From NCBI GenBank assembly GCA_947174965.1, contig CAMWKY010000035.1, positions 1 through 11,867 of the forward strand: a DNA stretch of 11,867 bases, read 5' to 3'. Position 1 is the first letter of the stretch; each line of letters begins with the position of its first letter. Position numbers and translations under genes: made by a program. Shown in pieces: positions 7,409 to 11,867 of this stretch. The stretch is from an uncultured Ruminococcus sp. GTDB lineage: Bacteria; Bacillota; Clostridia; Oscillospirales; Ruminococcaceae. Below the pieces are notes generated by a model that was not told the origin of the DNA, made no database searches, and saw only the letters and a program-made list of their open reading frames with translations.

Positions 7409-8833
7409 ATGCGGAAATTTGATACAAAAATTCAGTATCTAAAATACAAGGTACTCCGTGAGGTGGCACGTCAGGCATGGAATGACACGCTGTATGACAA
7501 TATCCTTGATATTCCAAAAATTATTGTTCCTGGAAAAGAGCCAACCATGCGATGCTGTGTGTACAAGGAACGTGCTATTGTGGCAGAGCGTGTGAAGCTG
7601 GCAATGGGTGGAAACAAGGAGAATCCCAACGTTATCGAGGTTATTGATGTTGCCTGCGACGAATGTCCGGTAGGAGGCTTTGAAGTAACTAATGCCTGTC
7701 GTGGCTGTCTCGCTCACAGATGCGAAGATGTATGTCGATTTGGTGCGCTCTCCTTTGATAATGACCATGTAGCGCATATTGACAAATCCAAGTGCAAGGA
7801 ATGTGGAGCTTGTGCAAAAGTGTGTCCGTATACAGCTATAGTAAGTCGAAAACGTCCTTGTCAGAATGCCTGTAAAATAAAGGCAATTTCCATGAATGAA
7901 AACAAGGCGGCTACTATTAATAACGACAAGTGCATTTCCTGTGGTGCTTGTGTTTATCAGTGCCCATTTGGTGCAATCATGGATAAATCGTTTATGCTTA
8001 ATGCCATTGACCTACTTAAAAAAAGCAGTGAAGGACGCAATTATAAGATGTATGCTGTAGTTGCTCCGTCAATTTCAAGTCAGTTCACATATGCAAAATT
8101 AGGTCAGGTAATTACAGGTATCAAGTTACTTGGATTTCATACCGTTGTTGAAGCGGCTCTCGGCGCTGATATGGTGGCATTGGCGGAGTCAAAGGAATTT
8201 GCGGAAAAGGGCTTCCTAACAAGCTCCTGCTGCCCCGCATTCGTTGATTATATACATAAATCTTTTCCCGAATTAGAACCTTTCATATCTCATAATCTGT
8301 CACCAATGGCTGCAATCGCTAAGTATATAAAAGAAACAGACAAAAACGCAAAGGTAATTTTTATAGGTCCGTGCACTGCTAAAAAAGCAGAGGTACAGAA
8401 AGAATCAGTCAAACCATACGTTGATGCCGCCCTTACTTTTGAGGAGTTGCAAGCACTGTTTGATAGCTGTGATATTGACATTACTACCCTTGAGGAGGGA
8501 GTTCTTGATAACGCTTCCTACTTCGGACGAATTTTTGCACGTTGCGGAGGTCTTTCCGAAGCTGTAGCCGAGGGATTGAAAGAACAGGGCCTTGATAACT
8601 TTGAGCTGAATTCCTGTTCCTGCGACGGTATTGAAGCCTGTCGTACAGCACTTCTTAAAAAATCAAAAAATCTCCTTGATGCAAACTTTATCGAGGGTAT
8701 GGCTTGTTCCGGAGGCTGTATAGGCGGTGCGGGATGCCTTACTCATGGTGCTAAGAGCAAAGCTGATGTTGATAAATATGGTAATGAAGCTATGGAAAAA
8801 ACTATTTCTGATGCTGTTGCACTGCTGAAATAA
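7409..8833 (+). CDS. hydA2: HydA2: monomeric-type catalytic [FeFe]-hydrogenase
   Basis: This 474-aa enzyme reversibly reduces protons to H2, probably with reduced ferredoxin in the cytoplasm. The N-terminal half is rich in Fe-S motifs: Cys97/100/105/109, Cys129/132/135/139 and Cys175/178/181/185, plus Cys83/86 and Cys151/155. The H-cluster domain (about 215-445) has L1 TSSCCPAF, L2 IGPCTAKKAE and L3 EGMACSGGC; predicted H-cluster ligands are Cys275, Cys322, Cys433 and Cys437, and the likely proton-relay Cys274 is kept. Unlike HydS, it retains Pro276 in L1 and Met431 in L3. The motif forms suggest a group B enzyme, as described for the non-bifurcating HydA2 of R. albus. AGGAGGG (about 7398-7404) overlaps the phosphatase stop, and the start follows 9 nt after that gene. 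It is the last gene of the operon. Maturases HydE/F/G are not in the window and must be encoded elsewhere. Confidence 0.92.
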   Translation: MRKFDTKIQYLKYKVLREVARQAWNDTLYDNILDIPKIIVPGKEPTMRCCVYKERAIVAERVKLAMGGNKENPNVIEVIDVACDECPVGGFEVTNACRGCLAHRCEDVCRFGALSFDNDHVAHIDKSKCKECGACAKVCPYTAIVSRKRPCQNACKIKAISMNENKAATINNDKCISCGACVYQCPFGAIMDKSFMLNAIDLLKKSSEGRNYKMYAVVAPSISSQFTYAKLGQVITGIKLLGFHTVVEAALGADMVALAESKEFAEKGFLTSSCCPAFVDYIHKSFPELEPFISHNLSPMAAIAKYIKETDKNAKVIFIGPCTAKKAEVQKESVKPYVDAALTFEELQALFDSCDIDITTLEEGVLDNASYFGRIFARCGGLSEAVAEGLKEQGLDNFELNSCSCDGIEACRTALLKKSKNLLDANFIEGMACSGGCIGGAGCLTHGAKSKADVDKYGNEAMEKTISDAVALLK

Positions 8834-8853
8834 ATTTATATAGCGAAAAAAAA

Positions 8854-8880
8854 TCCCTGCTCTTATAATGAGAACAGGGA
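8854..8880 (-). terminator. Intrinsic terminator, strongest on the minus strand
   Basis: A 27-nt hairpin runs from TCCCTG to CAGGGA, with 11-12 bp including one mismatch and a very short loop. On the minus strand it is followed directly by eight T (8853-8846), the classic form of an intrinsic terminator for transcription arriving from the mobC-like gene. On the + strand it lies 20 nt after the hydA2 stop but is followed by TAAATTTATG rather than a T-run. It may still serve as a weaker, bidirectional end for the hyd operon. Confidence 0.7.
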
Positions 8881-8998
8881 TAAATTTATGCAAATAGAAA
8901 AAACAGGAAACAAAATTATAGAAATAGAAAAGTAATGATGATTGTGTATATGGTTGTGGGCTGTGTGAGTGGCAAAAAGCACTAAATAATATGCTGTG

Positions 8999-9466
8999 CT
9001 AAAATGGTACTTCTTCAGTCTCTGATGTTTGCCAATTGTTTTGTCGCTGTTCGTGCATCAGTTGAGCAGCTGTTGATAACAACAATCTCGCTGTTTCGGG
9101 TTTTGTTTCCGTCAACGATATACTGAATTTATTTATCAAGTATAATTCTGATAGAATGAATATTTGTAACCGCCATAATTTCTGTATTTTCTCCTTAATT
9201 TCCTGCAAATCTTTTGCGTAGCAATTGCCTGTGAAATTAACCCTTGTGGCTATCTGATTTATGTTAGCTTCAATGCCCGAAATATTCTTTTTCTACGTTC
9301 TGCATTTTCTTGTTGTCAAGTCTGACTACAACGTTCTCTGAAATTATCGTTCTTATCAACTGACTTTTGTAGGAAAGCTCACTTGACTTGAACTTGTTTT
9401 CAAGTATCTTTTTTCTTCATCATTCAAGTGTATCTGAATGTAATGTTCACGCTTATCCTTGTCCAT
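8999..9466 (-). pseudogene. mobC: MobC-like relaxosome protein, two compensating frameshifts
   Basis: Read on the minus strand from ATG 9466 (GAGGTG at about 9477-9472), the protein begins MDKDKREHYIQIHLNDEE. It must then shift by one base at an A6 run (9414-9409) to continue as ENKFKSSELSYKSQLIRTII... It shifts back at an A5 run (9292-9288) to continue as NISGIEANINQIATRVNFTG and EIKEKIQKLWRLQ, ending EVPF-stop at 8999. The original frame has stops in the middle section, so no single frame is open. Repaired, it would be about 155 aa with the N-x-NQIA-x-R-x-N pattern of MobC (PF05713), the accessory protein that helps a relaxase nick oriT. The first shift looks like one missing A and the second like one extra A, leaving total length unchanged. 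Decay, sequencing error and slippage are all possible. No relaxase lies downstream. Confidence 0.75.
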
Positions 9467-9600
9467 TTTTACACCTCGTGTGTATTGTAATTTTCGGGTC
9501 TTAGGGTATCCTTAACAAGCTGTGTGTTAATGGATTACTTTTGAAAAAATGTAATGCGGTAATACCTTGCTTGCTACTCTTCATTTCGTCCTGCTGGCGA
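9467..9600. promoter_or_regulatory. Possible oriT / mob regulatory region
   Basis: This stretch directly upstream of the mobC-like gene is where oriT usually lies in small mobilizable elements. It holds several inverted repeats: TTAACA/TGTTAA (9512-9517 and 9525-9530, 7-nt spacer), ATTAC/GTAAT (9534-9538 and 9551-9555) and a near-palindrome GGTAATACC (9559-9567). I cannot place a nick site with certainty. The repeats are seen; the oriT role is inferred from position. Confidence 0.4.
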
Positions 9601-9608
9601 ATTTTCAT

Positions 9609-9634
9609 TTTTTTGAGATTTCATTCTCAAAAAA
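9609..9634. repeat. Perfect 10-bp inverted repeat, T6GAGA / TCTCA6
   Basis: TTTTTTGAGA (9609-9618) and TCTCAAAAAA (9625-9634) form a perfect stem with a 6-nt loop. The stem is AT-rich, and its T/A order is opposite to an intrinsic terminator. It lies in the non-coding stretch 9467-9925, which carries no supported gene. Function is unknown; a protein binding site or a DNA hairpin used in transfer is possible. Confidence 0.5.
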
Positions 9635-9791
9635 TATCCATTTCTTCATGATTGGTACTATACGATTTCTCATTTTCTTTTCTGCCAGAATGATACATTT
9701 TTTACTTTAACGAATCCGAAAAATTTCCATTACAGTGTGATTTTGATTTTTTAAATTTCAATTTTCATCGGTGCAGTCTGCGGAACTGAAT

Positions 9792-9803
9792 TTGAAATTT
9801 CAA
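9792..9803. repeat. Perfect 12-bp palindrome upstream of the tnpW-like gene
   Basis: TTGAAATTTCAA is fully self-complementary. Its AAATTTCAA part also occurs at 9753-9761, 42 bp upstream, in the same orientation. The palindrome is 48 bp ahead of an extended -10 element (9848-9856), so an operator is plausible. In AT-rich DNA a chance palindrome of this length is also possible. Confidence 0.35.
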
Positions 9804-9847
9804 CCTTAACTTCGTCAATATTGTGGCTGGATTTTTCTTTTTCAGTA

Positions 9848-9856
9848 TGCTATAAT
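9848..9856 (+). promoter_or_regulatory. Extended -10 promoter for the tnpW-like gene
   Basis: TGCTATAAT is a perfect TGnTATAAT extended -10. No good -35 is seen at 16-18 nt upstream, which extended -10 promoters can tolerate. The start site would fall near 9863, about 60 nt before the ATG at 9926. Confidence 0.5.
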
Positions 9857-9925
9857 TGATTCATAAAAATTCAACGGCAAGAAAAAAGAGAAAGCAAAGC
9901 CGTTCCGAAATGGAGAAAAGAAGCT

Positions 9926-10123
9926 ATGAAAAATAAAATATTGACGGAGCTGAACGAGCAGTATAAGAACTGCCCGACAAGTTCTGCAACTTATGAAATC
10001 AACGGTAATTTTTACACCGTTACGGCACATTTCGTCGGAAATAAAAATCTCGATGAAATCATTTACAGAAATGCTTTTGAAAAGGCATTTGCAGAAACCG
10101 AAAAAATGGCAGAAGAAAATTAA
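9926..10123 (+). CDS. TnpW-like small transposon protein
   Basis: A 65-aa protein with no transmembrane segment or Cys/His metal motif beyond a single Cys. Its central part, YEINGNFYTVTAHFVGNK, followed by a short acidic/basic helix (FEKAFAETEKMAEEN), resembles the TnpW family found just upstream of large serine recombinases in Tn4451-like elements of Firmicutes. The family's function is not known to me. GGAG at 9912-9915 lies 10 nt before ATG 9926, and an extended -10 precedes it. It ends 7 nt before the -35 of the recombinase promoter. The family call rests on the short sequence pattern and position; a hypothetical protein is the fallback. Confidence 0.6.
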   Translation: MKNKILTELNEQYKNCPTSSATYEINGNFYTVTAHFVGNKNLDEIIYRNAFEKAFAETEKMAEEN

Positions 10124-10130
10124 AAAATAC

Positions 10131-10159
10131 TTGCCATATTCGGATTTCTGCGCTATAAT
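10131..10159 (+). promoter_or_regulatory. Strong sigma-A promoter of the serine recombinase
   Basis: TTGCCA (10131-10136) and TATAAT (10154-10159) are separated by exactly 17 nt. It lies between the tnpW-like stop and the recombinase ribosome site (AAGGAG, 10193-10198), giving a leader of about 40 nt. Both elements sit within or beside a long inverted repeat listed separately. Confidence 0.75.
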
Positions 10160-10179
10160 GAATATATACCGAATATGGC
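10133..10179. promoter_or_regulatory. 11-bp inverted repeat bracketing the recombinase -10 (operator candidate)
   Basis: GCCATATTCGG (10133-10143) and CCGAATATGGC (10169-10179) are perfect reverse complements separated by 25 nt. The left arm covers most of the -35 and the right arm falls just after the expected start site, so a bound dimer or pair of dimers would block RNA polymerase. This is a strong operator geometry. A recombinase binding site or a long RNA hairpin formed from the right arm by upstream transcripts is also possible. Confidence 0.65.
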
Positions 10180-10208
10180 TGCTTTGATTTGGAAGGAGTT
10201 AAAAATTT

Positions 10209-11867
10209 ATGACAAAGCAGTCAGTTTACAGTGTGGGAATTTATGTACGACTTTCACTTGAAGACGAACGTACAGGAGAATCTCTCTCTATTGAAAATCA
10301 GAAGAAAATGCTGACAGAATACGTTAACAAGCAAAATGGCTGGAATATCTTCGATATTTACGTTGATGACGGTTATTCAGGAACTACGTTCAGCAGACCG
10401 GGTGTACAGCGACTTTTTGATGATGCGAAAATGGGAAAAATCAATCTTATTCTTGTGAAAGACCTTTCACGTTTCGGCAGAAATTACATCGAAGTCGGAC
10501 AGTATGTTGATTATATTTTTCCCTCATACAACATCAGATTTATTGCTGTGAGTGACAACATTGATACACTTGAAAGAGACAGCACTGCTTTTGAAATGAT
10601 GCCGATTGTAAATCTTTTTAACGAATGGCACGCAGCAAGCACATCAAAAAAGGTTCGTGCGACAATGCAGGCAAACGCAAAACGTGGCAAATATACAGCC
10701 TCATTTGCCTCTTATGGTTATATCGTAGGAACAGATGAAAACCGCACTCCTGTAATCGACGAAAATACCGCTCCGAACGTCCGCAGAATGTTTGAAATGA
10801 GGGCAAAAGGTGCAAGTTCTCCGCAGATTGCAAAGGCACTGAATGCTGATAAAATCATCACACCGTCCGATTATATGTATCAGCGACTCGGCAAGCCTAA
10901 TCCGTATCCGACAACGCATTTATGGAGTGCCGGAATGGTGCGTGATATTCTGCATAATCCGATTTATGTAGGAACGATAGTGGGACAGAAGTACACAACA
11001 ATCTCATACAAGAATCACAAAAAATACGTCCGTGACAAGTCTGAATGGATAGTGAAAGAAAATGTCTTTGAGGGCATTATTTCGCAGGAACTCTGGGACA
11101 GAGTGCAGGAAGTCAACAATTCCAACAGTCATGGCAAGGTTACAAGAAGTGGTGAAATCTTACCACTTTGTGGCTTGATGTACTGCTCGGACTGCGGTTC
11201 GAAACTCAAGAAGTGTACAACTTATCATACATCAAAAAAGCGTGGCAGATATGCAGTTGTTTCATATTCCTGCAATTATTACGCAAATCACGGCAAATCA
11301 GTCTGCACGTCGCACCATATTATGCGTGAACTTATTGAAAGCCTTGTTCTTGCGGATATTCGTGCAAGGGCGAAACTTGTTGTTGAAGATAAAGATACAG
11401 CAAGACAGATGTACTTACAGCAGAAAAATTCATTGTATGAAAAGCAGAGTGCTGACAATATGAAACTTCTGATAACAGCAGAAAACCGCATAAAAGAACT
11501 TGATACGATAATCAGCAGGACTTATGAGGAACGTATGCTCGGACGACTTCCGGAAGAACTCAGCACAAAGATGCTCGAAAAATATCTTGCTGAACATAAG
11601 GAACTTGTGGCACAGGTGGACGAAATTAAAAACAAAGAACAGCAGTTCAATAAAGAAACACATGGTGTTGAAATGTTCATTCAGCGACTGAAAAAGTATG
11701 TTGATGTGCAGGAGCTTACCCGTGAAATGTGCCTTGAACTTATTGAGTATATCGTGGTATATGAACGTCCTGAAAAGTATGGTGCACCTCGTAAGATTGA
11801 CATCTACTACAAGTTTATTGACAATCATCTTGTTGACGGCAGAAACCTCTATTTACCGCAGAATAAC
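10209..11867 (+). CDS. Large serine recombinase (TnpX/transposon type), runs off the right edge
   Basis: 553 codons are open to the end of the window with no stop, so the gene is cut by the edge; the family is usually about 530-570 aa, so only a few residues are probably missing. The N-terminal resolvase domain (about 8-155) has YVRLS with catalytic Ser16, DDGYSGTTFSRPG (53-65) and KDLSRFGRNY (84-93). The recombinase domain (about 165-300) contains YGYIVG and the NPIYVGTIVGQ region. A zinc ribbon follows, with Cys326 and Cys329 (YCSDCG) and Cys355 and Cys366, then a coiled-coil (about 385-500) as in integrases that control direction. Such enzymes excise and insert transposons without a DDE transposase. 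The start is ATG 10209 with AAGGAG 10 nt upstream. Catalytic residues look intact, so it may be active even though the mob module is broken. Confidence 0.93.
   Translation, partial: MTKQSVYSVGIYVRLSLEDERTGESLSIENQKKMLTEYVNKQNGWNIFDIYVDDGYSGTTFSRPGVQRLFDDAKMGKINLILVKDLSRFGRNYIEVGQYVDYIFPSYNIRFIAVSDNIDTLERDSTAFEMMPIVNLFNEWHAASTSKKVRATMQANAKRGKYTASFASYGYIVGTDENRTPVIDENTAPNVRRMFEMRAKGASSPQIAKALNADKIITPSDYMYQRLGKPNPYPTTHLWSAGMVRDILHNPIYVGTIVGQKYTTISYKNHKKYVRDKSEWIVKENVFEGIISQELWDRVQEVNNSNSHGKVTRSGEILPLCGLMYCSDCGSKLKKCTTYHTSKKRGRYAVVSYSCNYYANHGKSVCTSHHIMRELIESLVLADIRARAKLVVEDKDTARQMYLQQKNSLYEKQSADNMKLLITAENRIKELDTIISRTYEERMLGRLPEELSTKMLEKYLAEHKELVAQVDEIKNKEQQFNKETHGVEMFIQRLKKYVDVQELTREMCLELIEYIVVYERPEKYGAPRKIDIYYKFIDNHLVDGRNLYLPQNN

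Larger units (their letters stand above)
8999..11867. mobile_element. Partial mobilizable transposon (broken mob module, TnpW-like gene, serine recombinase)
   Basis: The segment holds a broken mobC-like gene on the minus strand, a TnpW-like small gene and a large serine recombinase. This set is typical of Tn4451-like or integrative mobilizable elements of gut Firmicutes. Base composition is visibly more AT-rich than in the hyd operon, and intergenic space is longer. The left boundary is uncertain, somewhere between 8834 and about 8999. The right boundary is outside the window, so flanking target repeats cannot be identified. No relaxase gene follows mobC, which suggests that the mobilization part has been deleted. 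Confidence 0.65.

Noticed and set aside
8831..8889. Direct repeats TAAATTTAT at 8831-8839 and 8881-8889 as target-site duplications or att sites
   Set aside because: The sequence is AT-rich and its TAAATTTA core is self-palindromic, and both copies flank a terminator hairpin rather than the element, so chance or hairpin extension is more likely.
851..8893. Many 60-130 codon open frames antisense to, or out of frame with, the hyd operon
   Set aside because: They overlap confidently identified genes, lack ribosome sites and show low-complexity translations with no recognisable domains; they are shadows.
9751..9846. Minus-strand 31-codon open stretch ending APMKIEI-stop, possibly the tail of a lost protein
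   Set aside because: There is no start codon in a sensible place, a stop lies just upstream, and I recognise no family; too short to support as a gene remnant.
1..11867. CRISPR arrays, tRNA or rRNA genes, riboswitches
   Set aside because: No regularly spaced repeats, cloverleaf-like tRNA sequence, rRNA core sequence or recognisable riboswitch core was seen on either strand.

Overview
The window reads as low-GC Firmicutes DNA from the rumen/gut Ruminococcus group. Nearly every gene has a strong AGGAGG-type ribosome binding site, the metabolism is fermentative and hydrogen-producing, and the gene set matches what has been described in Ruminococcus albus: a HydS-type putative hydrogen-sensing [FeFe]-hydrogenase encoded beside a second, catalytic HydA2. 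The species is inferred from gene content, not from a marker gene.

Region 1 (about 1-8833, all + strand) is a compact seven-gene run: rex (NADH/NAD+-sensing repressor), adhE (bifunctional acetaldehyde/alcohol dehydrogenase), an APH-fold kinase, an 80-residue thioredoxin-like [2Fe-2S] protein, hydS (divergent [FeFe]-hydrogenase plus a PAS domain), a SpoIIE/PP2C-type phosphatase, and hydA2 (catalytic [FeFe]-hydrogenase). Spacing is tight: rex/adhE 1 nt, hydS/phosphatase overlap of 8 nt, phosphatase/hydA2 9 nt. The only gap of note (73 nt, before the [2Fe-2S] gene) holds a 13-bp stem-loop. A TATAAT promoter with operator-like palindromes precedes rex. The layout suggests that one transcription unit joins two redox inputs (NADH via Rex, H2 or redox state via HydS) to the two ways of disposing of electrons, ethanol and H2, with a kinase and a phosphatase as the signalling pair.

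Region 2 (about 8834-11867) is a more AT-rich accessory segment: part of a mobilizable transposon. It holds a minus-strand mobC-like gene broken by two compensating one-base frameshifts in A-runs, with no relaxase after it. Next come a roughly 460-bp non-coding stretch with inverted repeats (possible oriT and operators), a small TnpW-like gene, and a large serine recombinase that runs off the right edge. The recombinase promoter is bracketed by a perfect 11-bp inverted repeat, a strong candidate operator. A hairpin at 8854-8880 followed by a T-run on the minus strand closes the junction between the two regions.

No rRNA, tRNA or CRISPR array was seen. The most interesting biology is the hydrogen-sensor signalling cassette. 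Its component families are known, but how the signal passes from HydS through the phosphatase and kinase is, as far as I know, not established.
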